Source of the DNA: Sialis fuliginosa
Taxonomy: Eukaryota; Arthropoda; Insecta; Megaloptera; Sialidae
Direction: 5' to 3'
Assembly: GCA_961205875.1 (NCBI GenBank)
Contig: OY540815.1
Location: 16,987,638 to 17,051,637 of the forward strand
DNA: 64,000 nt
Below, piece after piece: positions 9,837 to 21,431 of the stretch; within the stretch, counting starts at the first letter, position 1, and every line of letters starts with the position of its first letter. The position numbers were made by a program, and so were the translations under genes. The notes beneath the pieces were generated by a model. That model had not been told where the DNA came from. It searched no databases and saw only the letters and a list, made by a program, of their open reading frames with translations.

Positions 9837-10471
9837 CGATTTCAAAATTTTAAATTGATCTTTTCGTTTTAGGTCAAGACAAACACTTTTCGTTCCGTGT
9901 CTGTTTGTCTGTCTGTCTGTCTCCTGAATCCTTCTCACACACATAACTCATGAACCACTGAACCGATATTTTAAAATCATTAAAGTCGTGTGTAAGACAT
10001 GATGATATCCAAAAATATTTATTTTTTCAAGATATCTCAAGAACAACACATGTTACGTGAAAATTTTATAGAATCTTTTTTGTAGAGCATTCAATTTACT
10101 ATAATATACGTCCACAAAGTTTGTTGTAAAATATTCCGTTATAAAGATTTATCTCAATTTCATTTAAAAAATCGTTTTTAGTTTCTTTAAATTGATATTT
10201 ATTTTGACGTTTGCATAAATTTAGATTTAGATTGAAATTGACAAAAAATTAAAAATATATGAAAAAATAATCAGGTGCGTTTTAAGAAAAATTTCTTTAG
10301 AGAACTAATATTTTTTAGTAAAATTGTATAAATATGAAATAGTTAACCAATGCCTGGCAATTTATTATAACACTTCATCGGTTTGTATTTAAATTGTTAA
10401 ATAATTAACTACCTTTGGTAAATTTAGCACGAGGAAGCATTGTAGGTACGTACATTTATTTAGCAGATAAA
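9837..10471 (+). mobile_element. Repeat family A, copy 2
   Basis: Collinear with the copy at 6815-7593: the TTTTCGTTCCGTG start, (TCTG)n at about 9898-9922, the ACTCATGAACCACTGAACCG block, and the right end with TTTAGCACGAGGAAGCA. It has lost part of the middle (the cooler GGTCGGATGG block) and retains only one TTTTGACGTT unit of the internal 20-bp repeat. No coding frame. Confidence 0.7.
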
Positions 10472-10479
10472 TATAAGAA

Positions 10480-11240
10480 TGTGTAATGTAATTTTTCACC
10501 ATGATGTCTTTTTCTCTGTCAACGATTTAACTCAAAAACAACAAATATGTATAATTTTCTGAGAGAATAAGTGAGAATGGATGTTTACTTTAGTCAATTT
10601 TTAATTTTTTCGATTATTTTTAAAAATTAGAAAAAATGGTTTAAGTAAAAGTTATAGGGTATATAATTATCTAAAACTAACATAAAGATTATTTTTATAT
10701 AAGTAGATACGTACTTTATAACCAAAAAGAATGTTCGTGGGATCCATAGCAGATAATTTATTAATTATTAAAAACTGACGTACCAACATTTCACAGTGCC
10801 ATGTACCTACTTTTTTTTATATTCCCTTTAATTTTCTCTCTTGAAACTTGATTGCGATCTGTGCATCGCATAAAAAATATTGCACCAGTAATCAGTGTTT
10901 CATAAGCTCGTTAAAGCACACCGCTACCTATTCATAAAAGTGCACTAAACGTTAAAATACATTGTATTATGGATCGAATACAATCGTATATCATTTAAAA
11001 CATAAATCATTTGAGTGCAATTTTCTAAATGACGTAGGTCCAGAGTCGCACTTACACAAAACCCATCTCTCTCTCTCGCTTTCATACTCATTACAATCAA
11101 CATAAATGTGTGTAGTAGAGGTTGGGTCAAGCGCAGGGACGTGGTAGAATATTTTATTTTGGTTTTGATGTTGAATATTAATAATAACAAAATGAATCAT
11201 ACTCACTTCAGAATTATTTTTAAATGTTTTTTATATATTA
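10480..11240. other. AT-rich stretch with family B fragment
   Basis: 10560-10670 (GAGAATGGATGTTTACTTTAG and following poly-T/A block) resembles the leading part of repeat family B at 15180-15290 and, in reverse complement, 49920-49975. The rest has no recognisable feature; overlapping short frames on both strands at 10945-11293 look like chance. Confidence 0.35.
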
Positions 11241-11247
11241 TATCTAG

Positions 11248-11420
11248 ACAGGGGTGGGCAAATACTAGGGCTTTAACACCAGATGAGAATTAACAGTTTC
11301 GTTTCGGTAAAGCTCTAGAAGAAACTAATTACTAAATTTAATATCGTTTTGTCAAAATTTAAGACGATTTATCTCGGTTTTGTTTCGTTCGAATTTAAGC
11401 AAATGTCGTCTTGAAATGCA
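11248..11420. mobile_element. hAT-type terminus and TCTCGG-rich fragment
   Basis: CAGGGGTGGGCAAATAC at 11248 matches the common hAT terminus CAGGGGTGGGCAAA. It is followed by a block rich in TTTCGTTTCGGT and TATCTCGGTTTTG, the type of simple subterminal repeats also seen at 13600-13747, 51610-51720, 58060-58345 and 61956-62045. No partner terminus is clear. Confidence 0.4.
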
Positions 11421-13320
11421 GCTCTTTCAATTACATTTGATGAAAGACCGGATTTAGTATTATAACTTTTACGCAAGCCAGTTATTTTTCAAAGATTGAG
11501 ATCGCAAGTCTATTAAGGGGTTACATCTAATCGTTACTTCGGATTCACTTTTAGGATTTTTTTAGAATAATAAAAAATTCAATCAAATGTAAATTGGAAA
11601 TTTTTTTTTTTTTTATGAAATATAAATCAAAATGGTGACTTTAGCGTTGCTATCTATACTGAGTGCTTTTTTGCGGGGAAAACAGAACTTCCATGAATTA
11701 ACACCCAGAACAAAAAAATTATTTTGAGTTTTTAAATTGTAATACTTGATTATACATTAGGTATATTGAACATTTTAAGATCATTCCGGAATTTCTATGA
11801 ATTCCAGAGTACTATGTCGCCAAACAGAATAGGTGTTTTTATATCCATTTATGTACGTTACATGGAATATGTTTATATTAGCTACGTACAGTGTAGTATA
11901 TGTAGTCATGTTCATACATAATTTATAAGTATATTATTATGTGTTATTTTGTATTTTATATTAAAATACGCTTTCTATGACGACACCTTCTAACAGGAAT
12001 GGTGGTCTGTCAAACTAAAGCAAAAAATAATAAGGATTAGGAAATTATCCCATTATTAACCTTGATTACATTTTGTTTTACTTTCTTTTACCTCATAGTG
12101 CTGACAATTTTTTTTTACGATTTTTATGGAAATATTTATTTTGAATTTTTCATAATCCAGGCCTACAGCACATTGTATATTTATGTAGAAAATGGTTTAT
12201 TATTATAAAAATTATAATGTAAAGTATTCTAAAAATTTTGAAATTATAATTAAATAAGAAACAAGATAAGTACCTACATATTATTTAAAATATAATAATT
12301 ATTTAAAATCATAGTTAATTTTAATATTTCCCTTACGAAAACGAAAAGGTACGCATCTGACTGTACACTCACATACACATGCACATAATAACACACATGT
12401 GCGTCACTTTATATTAATCACTGGGGTCTGATAAATTAACTTCCCAAAGTTTTGACTCTATTTATATAAAGTTATTCTCAGCACTGTATTTGTGACGTGT
12501 ACAAATGTTTTATTTAGGTGGGGGTTAAAAATTGGTATGGGAAATGGAATAGCAAATATTAAACCTTTTAATACTACAGGCTTTATGTCTGTGCGTATGT
12601 ATGTATGAAGATTAAATATGGCGTATAATTATGATTTAACATTGGTGTCTGAATTTCTATAAAAAATATTATTGTTATTAAAAATATTATTTTTCTGAGT
12701 AAATATTAATTATCTTTATATTTTACATTGTTTGCAAATTAAAAAAAATGTGTTTTTCAATTATGAGTATTAAATATGTGAACATTTGTTTTTGTGTTAT
12801 AAATATACATAAGTACATATTATGCCATGTTTCATCAGAAAGACAAAACAGCAACAGGGTTTTTTTTTTTGGAAAAATGACAATACTTTAAATACGAATT
12901 GTTTTTACTATTTCGAAATATTTAGAATAATTAAAACATAATAAATCTTAGTTGTAAATTTTTTATTAAGAGAATTTTTTTTTTTAAAGTAAAAGCTTAT
13001 TTTAATTTTTATTAATTACGAAATATGCGAGTATTAAATATAAAAATAAGAATATAGCTTAATATATAATTATACTACTTTAAAAAAATGTAATTAAATC
13101 AAATGTCAATTAATTTTAAAAAATACTCTGATATAAATCTTAAAAATCAATAATTAAAGTAAAATATACATGATGTAAGATTCATTATATTTCAAATTAT
13201 CTATTGGCTGTCATCTAAATGATTCATTCGATTCAATAGACAAATTGACTTAATTAAGAACAAATGCTTTTACATAAAAATAAATGGAAAAAAATATTTT
13301 AGAAAAAATTCACGCGGGAC
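11421..13320. other. Long AT-rich stretch without gene
   Basis: Nearly 2 kb of very AT-rich, poly-A/T-rich sequence. I see no terminal repeats, coding frame or RNA gene. 12355-12420 contains (AC)-rich words (ACACTCACATACACATGCAC) but no true microsatellite. Confidence 0.5.
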
Positions 13321-13323
13321 TCA

Positions 13324-13560
13324 CCTTGGGTTGCACAAAGCAAAATTAATCACAATTAGTTAATCAGTTGTTTTAAAACCATTATTACGTCAATTTTAAA
13401 AAACAATCACGGTTATGATATATTTTATAAGATAAAAAAGAATCATATTTAGTGAATTGTTCATTTACAAATTGAGATTAAGTTTAGAATTAACATTAAT
13501 CATGGTTTGAAAACAACTGATTAACTAATTGTGGTTAATTTTGCTTTATGCAAACCGAGG
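13324..13560. mobile_element. 237-bp palindromic MITE, PIF/Harbinger-like
   Basis: The terminal inverted repeats are about 60 bp: CCTTGGGTTGCACAAAGC on the left against CCTCGGTTTGCATAAAGC read inward on the right, continuing through ACAATTAGTTAATCAG. The flanks carry the 3-bp direct repeat TCA (13321-13323 and 13561-13563). A 3-bp duplication suggests PIF/Harbinger, though TCA is not the usual TWA. There is no coding capacity. Confidence 0.6.
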
Positions 13561-13574
13561 TCATTGTTTTTTTC

Positions 13575-13747
13575 TTGGTCACGGTCTCGGTAACATGCAC
13601 GAGACGAGACCAAAACGAGATAGCTTCGATTTTTACGGGACGAAATAGTTAGTTAAAAAAGTTTTAAATTTAATAAAAATAGTAAAACTCAACACCGAGA
13701 TGAGACTTTAGTTTCAAAAACCCAGAAGAGACGAGTGCATCTCTAGT
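13575..13747. mobile_element. hAT-like fragment rich in CGAGAC motifs
   Basis: The sequence contains ACGAGACGAGACC and ends CGAGTGCATCTCTAG, which read outward is CTAGAGATGCACTCG, a hAT-like terminus. Motifs recur at 58060-58345 and 61956-62045. I found no target duplication, so the left edge is not defined. Confidence 0.4.
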
Positions 13748-13918
13748 TAGCTGTATTACTTTTAATATATTCATATATAATATAACAAGGGGTCTGGGGA
13801 TATATCACTTTAAAAAAATAACAGCTTATATGTAGGTAATTTTTCGATTAAAAAATATATTATTAGTTTTTGGCGATTCACTTCAGAAGATTTAAAAAAT
13901 ACTTACTATACATAAATA

Positions 13919-14460
13919 AGGTTCTGGCACCAGTCTTGGATATGACCCCAGTAATGGCTATTCCTTAATTAAATATATTGAATTAGAAATATTTGTTGAT
14001 ATTTGATTACTACTATTTCTGAATATTGATCTATATACATTTAACTGTCTTACAGCGTAATTTGATGACAATCGGCCAATGGGTGTTAAAATCGTTGACG
14101 ACATTTAAACTAATTAATAGTATAATTTATTTATTAATTTTTATATTATCATAGCAACTGCTTTATATTGTTTCAAATTTGATGATTCTTTCTTTTATAT
14201 CTTTTGTGTCGTAGTACTTATCATTTTGTAATCATTTCCATCACTGCGTGCTCATTACTTTATCCATTACTGGAGAAAAAATATAAACAAAATAAAAGGC
14301 TATAATTTAAAAAAGAATTTTGCAGACTTTGATAATAAAATTGATAAAATTGAAGAGTTACTTGTTTTATTAGTAACATGAATTCATGAGAATTGCCAAA
14401 AAGAAGCCCGTCAATCATAAAAACAGTAAACCTTGCTCTTATAGCGGCCATAACTGGTCC
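13919..14460. mobile_element. TA-flanked MITE (family D), copy 2
   Basis: The left end AGGTTCTGGCACCAG lies just after TA. The body matches the reverse of 4224-4715 and the direct strand of 24550-25063, including TTTGATGACAATCGGCCAA, CATAGCAACTGCTTTA and GAGTTACTTGTTTTATTAG. The right end has decayed to AACTGGTCC before TA. A 63-codon minus-strand frame in the right half is not a transposase. Confidence 0.7.
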
Positions 14461-15000
14461 TATTTTGTTCTACACATGTCAAAAATAAAAAAACAGCCTT
14501 GAAATGCTAACATTAAAAAATAAGCAAACAAATATAAATTAAAACAAACTCATGACGAAATAAAAAAAGTGACGAGGAATTTAATAGTACCAATTAATAT
14601 AAAACAAAATAAAACATGTATTAACTCAATCAAAGTAAATATCAAACAAATGAAAAAAGCAATAAAATCGATAGAAAAATGTTACACTGATACTTAGTAC
14701 ATTTTGTAGTTGCAATAAACATTAATCAAACTTAATGACCCTTCATTGTGAACCGGTGCGCCGCCTATGGACACAATAATGTACAACAGTCAATTACACC
14801 TTTACTAAAGAGAACAGCGAGCATATATGAAGTGTGTACACAATTGGCACTAGTCAATATTTCAGCCAATGTTCGCACAGATTTTATTGTTTTGCTGACC
14901 AGTTGTGACAAATTTTTAGGAGGCTGTGTTTTTTTTATATTGTTTTATAAGAATATGTAGGATGTTAAGAAATGTAATAACAAGCATAAGAAGATTGTTT
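14461..15000. other. Unique stretch, no supported gene
   Basis: 14461-14740 is AT-rich. 14741-14930 is less AT-biased and holds a 70-codon plus-strand frame from 14748 (a GTG start in the sequence), but its product has no domain I recognise and no splice or start context. I leave it uncalled. Confidence 0.3.
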
Positions 15001-15535
15001 TGAGTAAAAAATATCTGCCTTGGGAACCACGAGACTTTCTTATACCTAACCTAACCTAACAGTGAATTGTATACGTGATTCTTTGTTTATTAAAACATTT
15101 CTGACAAAATAAAACAAAATGAATAATATAGGTAATATTATTCTCTCCATTATATAACAAGTGATTTTTTTTAACGTAATAACTGAAAACGGATGTTTAC
15201 TCTTGTAAATTTTTGGATTTTTGAAATATTTTTGAAATAAGAAAAAAATGTTTTAGATAAAAAATGTCGAGTATATTATTATCGATAATTTATTCCCCAT
15301 ACATTTTTTTTCAACATTTATGATTTAGCCAGAAAGAATTTTTTTATGTAATTATTTAGATTCACCTACACAGTTCACTCTCAGTATTACGTATAAGAAA
15401 GTCCCATGTTACCTACGGCAAATACACACACTGTTCAATCTCTGTAATACGTATAAGAAAGTCCCATGACACTTATGGCAGATATTTCTCCTCTGTTATG
15501 AACCATTTGAATTATAATATTTTTTTTTCTTTCAA
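15001..15535 (+). repeat. Repeat family B fragments with (CCTAA)3
   Basis: Three fragments share a motif of the type GACTTTCTTATACC or ATAAGAAAGTCCCATG (15030, 15390, 15450), and 15180-15290 carries the family B leading block. The tract ACCTAACCTAACCTAAC (15044-15060) follows the first. It has the insect telomere unit but only about three repeats, so it is more likely part of the dispersed repeat than an old telomere. Confidence 0.4.
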
Positions 15536-15599
15536 AAATTCGTTTTTACAAAAAAATGAATAGAACATAAATTATGGATATATAGATATTACCTACATT

Positions 15600-15995
15600 T
15601 TTTAACTGGACCATTTTTCTCTATTTTGCACTGTTTCAGAGTAATTCGAAAAATTAAAAAATCGACGTAGGTAAATATCCGTATCCGGTTGAAAGATCGT
15701 TTTCAAAAATAGGACGTTTTCTTCCCAGCCAAAAATTAATCTTAAATATAAAATATCAGCCTTCTACGATTTGTCGTATTTGAGTTACAGCGCTTACAGA
15801 CAGACAGACAGACAGACCGACAGACAGACAGATGGACACACAGACATCATGGCGAAAATAGTCAGAATGGATTCAGGGAAGGTCAAAATAGATAATTCCG
15901 TCAAAATCCGGAGTTCGAAAAAAATCGGCTTCACTATACTTACTTATACTAATGTATATTTCATATACATGGTATAAGAAAGTAAAAACACTTTT
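15600..15995 (+). mobile_element. Repeat family B with (GACA)n
   Basis: The body reads TTTGAGTTACAGCGCTTACA, then (GACA)n at about 15796-15836, then CATCATGGCGAAAATAGTCA and AAATCGGCTTCACTATACTT, ending GTATAAGAAAGTAAAAACAC. The same order is found at 49985-50195 without the microsatellite. Shorter pieces are at 30945-31050, 28310-28400 and 43270-43390. The open frame across the microsatellite is not a gene. Element class unknown. Confidence 0.55.
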
Positions 15996-15999
15996 AGGT

Positions 16000-18240
16000 A
16001 GATTTTGTAAAAAATATATGTATATATTTTTTATATTTTGTAATAATTGAGAAAGAAATATCTCTTCAAACAGCATTTTTCGTTATAAGAATTGAAAGGG
16101 GAAATCGATAGATGTACCATACTTACATACATATGTATATCGCCTACTGGCCTTTATTGTACCAACGGTTTTTCTTTACCTGTATATACTGCACTCTAGC
16201 GGTGATTGTAAAAAATATTAATATTCGAGGAAGAATCGGGTTTTAAAAACTGTTTTATAACAGAAGTGATGCTGTAAATTTATAACATTTTAAAAGTTTG
16301 ATGTTAATTAACTTAATTTTTTAAAAGGTAAAAATGAAGGCATCAAAATATTTTTAGAGAAAAAATTAGCAATATATAACTCTATCTTAATACGGTAAAA
16401 ATGGTCGTACATGGATAATTTCAGTTTTTTAGAAGGGAATCGAACATTTTTTTTTATTTTCGGCACTAAACGAAAAAAAAATTAAAACAAAATGTAATTT
16501 TTGTAAAGGTACAAGTAGAAACATTATCAATTTCTGTGAACTAAAACATATTTTTTTAATAACATTCAAACTGCCTCTTTTTGATTTGATTTATGTTTTT
16601 TTTTCCACAGTTATCTGAAACTATGACATTAATGTGACAATGTGTGTGTGTGTGTGGGTAATGGGCGTTCACAATTCGCTTGATTAACTAATCAAAGATA
16701 CTTTAGCTTCAAATTAAATACGATGTCAATAATAATTATTATTATTGTTGTTAATATTATGTGTGTAATAATGCTAGAGCGAGATAACCTTAGATTATAA
16801 CAGTTTATGGAATTATAACAATTTTACGAAACCTTTACCAAGAAGATAGCAACCATCTTTAACCAAATGTCAAATTCACGTCGATAGAAAATTTATATGC
16901 TTAAAAATGTATTTAAATTTGATTTGTAAGAGCGGTGGTTCTAAAATATACATTTCTCTGTTAATGAATTATCACTGAAATACTTTTAATGGCAAATTAA
17001 TACATTTATTACTAATTAGTTCTATAATTCCAAACAACTAATAAACTAATTGATTAGTTAATTAAGATAATTGCCAAAGCCCATTATATGCGCCCACACT
17101 AACGTCATAATATGTCATTACACCTTCTATAAAGATATCAACATTTTAAATGTAATTAATTATTTATTTATTTATTTATGTACCATAGTTAACAGATTTT
17201 ACAATATATTTTTTCTAGTAAATATGCCAAATATTATACTCACCACTAAAAAACTTAATAAGATTTTAAAGGAATACAAAAAATTAAAATGTTAAATTGA
17301 AAACGCAAAAGGTAATATAAAATTCAATCTAAAATTTAGTCATGTAATTCAAGTAAGAGAGTAAATCAAATATCTTTCAAAATCGTATTACAGAAGATGT
17401 ATACATGCATTATTATTCATTTTTATGTATGGCCTTAAAAACCACTTTGGGATGAAATGGCATCATAAAAACATTTTAGCGTTCAGTTAGTTTACGCATT
17501 AAAAAATACCACTGTACTTTACGGTTGGCTTGTTTTAGTGACTTGCTGAATATGTAATATGTGTATATTATGGAAATATATAGATACGTTCTTTTTATAT
17601 TTAAGCGTTGTAGGAATTCACATATATCGAATACTTATTTCCTCATTTATTTGTTGAGTAAAATATTAATAAATAATATCTCAGGCTTCTTTAAATATTT
17701 GTCATCAACCGGAAGTCGGGTTTTCAGTAATTTAATTGTTGAAATTAAATATAATTAAATAAAAACAATAATTAAAAACTAAATTACCTAATCAATCTTA
17801 TTTTTTGTCATTTATCCAATCAACCATATTATTTTAAATTTAAATTATTCGTAAAAAATAAACATATAACATGACTTATATATCAACACATTCCATTAAC
17901 AACCAATTATTTTATATAATATATAAGACATACCTATATTCGTTTCTTCGCAAAATGTGTAGGAGTTTTTAAATGACAGCTATTTAATATTTATGACTAG
18001 ATTGACACCTATTGCTTTCAAGAGTTTGCGCAAAAAATACACACTCATCGTGTGAGGTATATTAATAAAAACTTGTCCGTAATGCATCCATATTTATTAA
18101 CACGTTCATCGTCATAACGATTATTTACATATATATAAAATACATATACCACACGCATGTTAATTGAAGATGTGAAGTTTAATGACAAAAATGGCGTTAT
18201 AGATATCGATATTTCTTAGTAGATTTATTGCTATACAGTT
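16000..18240. other. Long AT-rich stretch without gene
   Basis: No recognisable element apart from a short (TG)n tract at 16641-16657. The 74-codon frame at 17071 and the 65-codon frame at 17561 are rich in I, N, K, Y and L and look like chance frames in AT-rich DNA. No RNA gene seen. Confidence 0.45.
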
Positions 18241-18287
18241 ATTAACACGTTAAGCCCCATACTGTAAAATCGTATTTCATATATACA

Positions 18288-18402
18288 AATCCGACAATTT
18301 TTTTTTTTTTTTTTTTTTATATATTTTATTTTTGTCTTCTAGCTCCTCTTGAACTTTTTAGACAGCTTTTATACTTTATTGTCATTTTTAATCCGACAAT
18401 TT
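18288..18402 (-). mobile_element. Short poly(A)-tailed retrocopy with 13-bp TSD
   Basis: The 13-bp word AATCCGACAATTT occurs at 18288-18300 and again at 18390-18402. Between them lies an 89-bp insert which, on the minus strand, ends in AATAAAATATAT followed by a run of about 20 A. Target duplication, AATAAA and poly(A) are the marks of LINE-driven retroposition. The body (AAAGCTGTCTAAAAAGTTC and on) matches no RNA I recognise; it may be a truncated mRNA or LINE end. Confidence 0.65.
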
Positions 18403-18425
18403 AGATTTCTAATTTCTTTTTAAAA

Positions 18426-19137
18426 TAGGTGACCAGATTTCAGTTTTTGTAAGCCATGACATGTAAATTAAAACCCCTTTTTAGGGTTCCGTAGAAAACT
18501 AGGAACCCTTATAGTTTCGCTCTGTCCGTCCGTCTGTCTATATAAATTTTATACCGATTAGGATGAAATTTGGTATACGGGCGTAGATTGATAACCCAAA
18601 AACAGAAATTATTTTTTTGGAACTCCCTCTCATAGGCTGAAAAGTGTACTAAAATTTTTTTTTCATTTACCCCATTGAGTGGGGTGTCTTTAGATAGGTC
18701 TCTTAAAATGTTTTATAACCTTTTGATTTTAACTCTTCAGTCACGATATAATTTGCTTTTAAATGTCGTTATCAGAGATTTCCCACTCTAATTTCTAAAT
18801 TATGAATTCAAAAAATCTAAAAAAATTCCAGAATGTAGCTTTTATTAAGTACTTTCAAAGAAAATTATAATAAACACTGTAGGAAAAATAGTTTATGAAA
18901 AATTATTTTTTTATAAATCGTAGTAAGAATGACTACGAAACCCTATCATGTGCGTTCCCAACACGCACTTTACTGTTTTATTAATTTTATTTTATCCTTT
19001 TTATTTTTTAAAAATTTCTAATTCTTCTAGTCGTCATTATTACAAAAACTGGAGAAATTACACCGAAACCTGGAGCCCGGAGAAACAGTATACAAGCCCT
19101 GAGACTCCGGATGAAAACCTGAGACCTGGTCACCTTA
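18426..19137. mobile_element. hAT-like element with GGTGACCAG termini
   Basis: The left end is TAGGTGACCAGATTTCAG; the right end read inward is TAAGGTGACCAGGTCTCAG. This resembles the widespread hAT terminus GGTGACCAGAC. No 8-bp duplication remains. The GGGTTCCGTAG element at 18481-18975 sits inside it. A 101-codon open frame at 18948-19253 spans its right junctions and is not a gene. Confidence 0.5.
18481..18975 (+). mobile_element. GGGTTCCGTAG-family non-autonomous element
   Basis: The left part reads TTAGGGTTCCGTAG, then GGAACCCTTATAGTTTCGCT and a (GTCC/GTCT)n tract. The right part has CTACGAAACCCTA, the inverted copy of the start, then CCAACACGCACTT. This arrangement is typical of a repeat class common in Lepidoptera and some other insects (recognised from general knowledge). 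Its transposition class is not settled here. No coding frame. Confidence 0.65.
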
Positions 19138-19283
19138 GTTCTATGTCAAACCTGCCCAGACTGACGAATCGACTACTGTACATATATTGTATTAAAATCA
19201 ATCTCGCGTGCCCACCTGTGAGTACGCGAGCTAGTAGAGTAGCACAGGAGTAACCGGTGGACATGCGGGGCACAATGTGTTAA

Positions 19284-20225
19284 TGATAAAATGCAAATGA
19301 TATTTATTAAAAAAATTGCGATGGGACATTCTTAACGCATGTCGCATCAGAATTTATGAATATTTGTAAATTGGGTCGTATGTGAAGATAAAATTTTACT
19401 AAAATTAATCAAAAAATAATTAAAGTGTTAATGTTCAATATAGTACAGTCGTTAATGTGTTATTATATAATTTATGATGGGGATATTAAATTGTAATTAA
19501 TTTATACATATGATTTATTTGTCTTTTCAGCAGTATAACAATAATTATTGTAATTAAATGTTATGTACATACGTCAAATTTATTGAATTAACATATTAGC
19601 TTATGTGTTACTAATTTATTACTATTGCTTTTATTTATAGACAAGAGAAAATTAATTTTAATATTGAACAATAAATAATCATGAAAAAATATATATTTTT
19701 TAAATGTCGTATTATCTAATTTTTGAAGTGTAAAAGCAAAAATATCTTCAATTTAAGTTGTAGAAAATATCATTATCTACTATTTACATTCTTTTCATTT
19801 CAGTTTTAAAAATATTTTCCGTTTAATATAATCTATTGTAAATAGTACCTAATTAACTATATTTTAAATAGGTCAAAAATCACTGATTTAAATTAATCTT
19901 TTACTAAAGTAATCCTCGGTATCATAATGCTACATCGTCATGAATGATGGAAACAAGTTTAAATCATACGCCTGACTAAACTGCAAGATATATATGTATA
20001 TAAATTCAAATCATGTCGAGTTTAATTAGTTTTACATAAAAATCCACGGAAGCATATCTTATAGTCAGGTGTGGCGACACTCCGACATCCGCTTAAGTTA
20101 CGCTGGGTAACACAGATATTTTAAATAAACGTATGGTCTCTTTTCTCTTTTTTGGTGTAGATTAAATTATTATTGGCATCAACACTGTCTGTCACAGCCT
20201 TCTAGTTACTGAACCGTTTGACCTA
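19284..20225. other. AT-rich stretch; short repeat fragment at 20064-20110
   Basis: 20064-20110 (AGGTGTGGCGACACTCCGAC and following) closely resembles 52557-52605 (AGGTGAGGTGACATTCCAAC), so both are pieces of one dispersed repeat. 19905-19985 is a less AT-rich unique patch. Nothing else is recognisable. Confidence 0.4.
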
Positions 20226-20230
20226 TATAC

Positions 20231-20330
20231 TCTATTTCATTTAAATATGCAGTGGTTGTCAGGGTTTTGTCGGTACGAATCGTGTATTTTACCGTCAAAA
20301 AACACGGCAACCATTCTCAAATGAAATAGA
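20231..20330. repeat. About 100-nt imperfect hairpin
   Basis: CTATTTCATTTAAATATGC...GTGGTTGTC on the left pairs with GGCAACCATTCTCAAATGAAATAG on the right, with further pairing of TTTTGTCGG to CCGTCAAAAAA inside and a loop of roughly 20 nt. It could be a tiny MITE or a precursor-like hairpin. No target duplication or second copy was found in the window. Confidence 0.35.
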
Positions 20331-20814
20331 AAGATTTTAGTAAACCGTGTTTCAGTTTTAAAAATTATTTTTTTGATGAGGGAAAATGGGTAACTATTTA
20401 AAAAAATTTAATCCCGATAAGTGAAGTATCAATATAAAGCTGAAATTCAAAAAAATTATGTTATTATTAAAATCTTCTTTTAACAAATTTAAAAATTATA
20501 TTGTAAAAATATTTCCCCCCTTCCGAAAATGATAAAAAACCGCATTCACTATGCATAGTGTATCAAAAATAATTCAAAATTAAAATTCATTAAACATCTT
20601 AAATACATTGTATTGTCCTCTTTTCGACAATTAAACTACATTTTCTGCATAAATTAGTTCTTAACTTTAATATCGATTTATATATCGAATTATAACTCGC
20701 GCTTTATAATTTATATCAAACACTGCAATTTCTTACTACGCTACTGCACATAATACTTCGTTGTATATTTACAAATCATTTTCCACACCACAACAATAAA
20801 AAGTTCAACTGTAG

Positions 20815-21065
20815 AGAAACAATGACACTCGATATCACCGAGATTGTAGCATGTTCAGTACGTTCACTGTGTTCCGATCATATCGACAATTAGTGGGAAC
20901 ATGCGAACGGGCGGGGGTGGCTTTTCCTAAAATAATTTTATCACCGGCTGTATCGCGGGTGTTGCGTTTTAATCAAGTGTCGTAGGCTAATGGGGCATTC
21001 TCATGCCCGGCCAAAGCCAATCGCTGCATGGGCGGAAGTGAGCAGGACCGGCATTACCTAATTAT
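20815..21065. promoter_or_regulatory. GC-richer unique island, possible regulatory DNA
   Basis: A sharp rise in G+C within AT-rich DNA, without open frame or repeat hallmarks. It contains GCATGTTC...GAACATGC as an inverted pair, a GGGCATTCTCATGCCC hairpin, a CCAATC word and GGGCGGGGGTGGC. Such islands are often conserved enhancers or promoters in insect genomes, but this is inference from composition only. Confidence 0.25.
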
Positions 21066-21291
21066 ATTCAGTGATTTTTGTGCAAGTGGTAAATTTTAAT
21101 AATGGATGAAATATGGCTTGAAAGAATCGAATTGAACATTACGGTTACTAGTTTTAATAGGCAATTTGACTAAATTTTATAATATATTGTAAATTATACG
21201 TATGTTTGTAAAATATACTAGCTTTTTTCAGTTTTCCAATGCGTGACGTCAGATCTTAGTAAATAAGCGAATAGCGATTGAGTGTTTTGAC

Positions 21292-21423
21292 CAGGGCTTC
21301 GAACAGTTATTTTTTTCCTTTCGGTTTTTGTTCCGGTTCGAGTAAAAAAATATTTTTTGGTTCGATTCCGGTTTTCGTTCCGAAAAAGAAAGGTTTTCGG
21401 TTCAGTTCCAGTTCGAAGCCCTA
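21292..21423. mobile_element. 132-bp hAT MITE
   Basis: The ends are CAGGGCTTCGAAC and, read inward on the right, TAGGGCTTCGAACTGG. The flanking 8-bp words GTTTTGAC (21284-21291) and GTTTTAAC (21424-21431) differ at one base, as expected of an aged hAT duplication. The interior is made of repeats of the type GGTTTTTGTTCCGGTTCG. No coding capacity. Confidence 0.75.
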
Positions 21424-21431
21424 GTTTTAAC

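Larger units (their letters stand above)
18242..19283. mobile_element. piggyBac-like TTAA-flanked element, nested
   Basis: The left end is TTAACACGTTAAGCCCCATA and the right end, read inward, TTAACACATTGTGCCCCGCA. They are similar over about 20 bp and both start at TTAA, the piggyBac target. The interior is occupied by other insertions (18301-18389, 18426-19137, 18481-18975). A second TTAACACGTT at 18097 makes the left edge less certain. No transposase is visible. Confidence 0.4.

Noticed and set aside
15044-15060. (CCTAA)3 as an interstitial telomere
   Set aside because: Too short, and embedded in a dispersed repeat fragment with the TCTTATACC word; chance or repeat-borne.
18948-19253. 101-codon plus-strand frame
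   Set aside because: It spans the junctions of nested transposons (18481-18975 and 18426-19137), so it is a chance fusion and not a gene.
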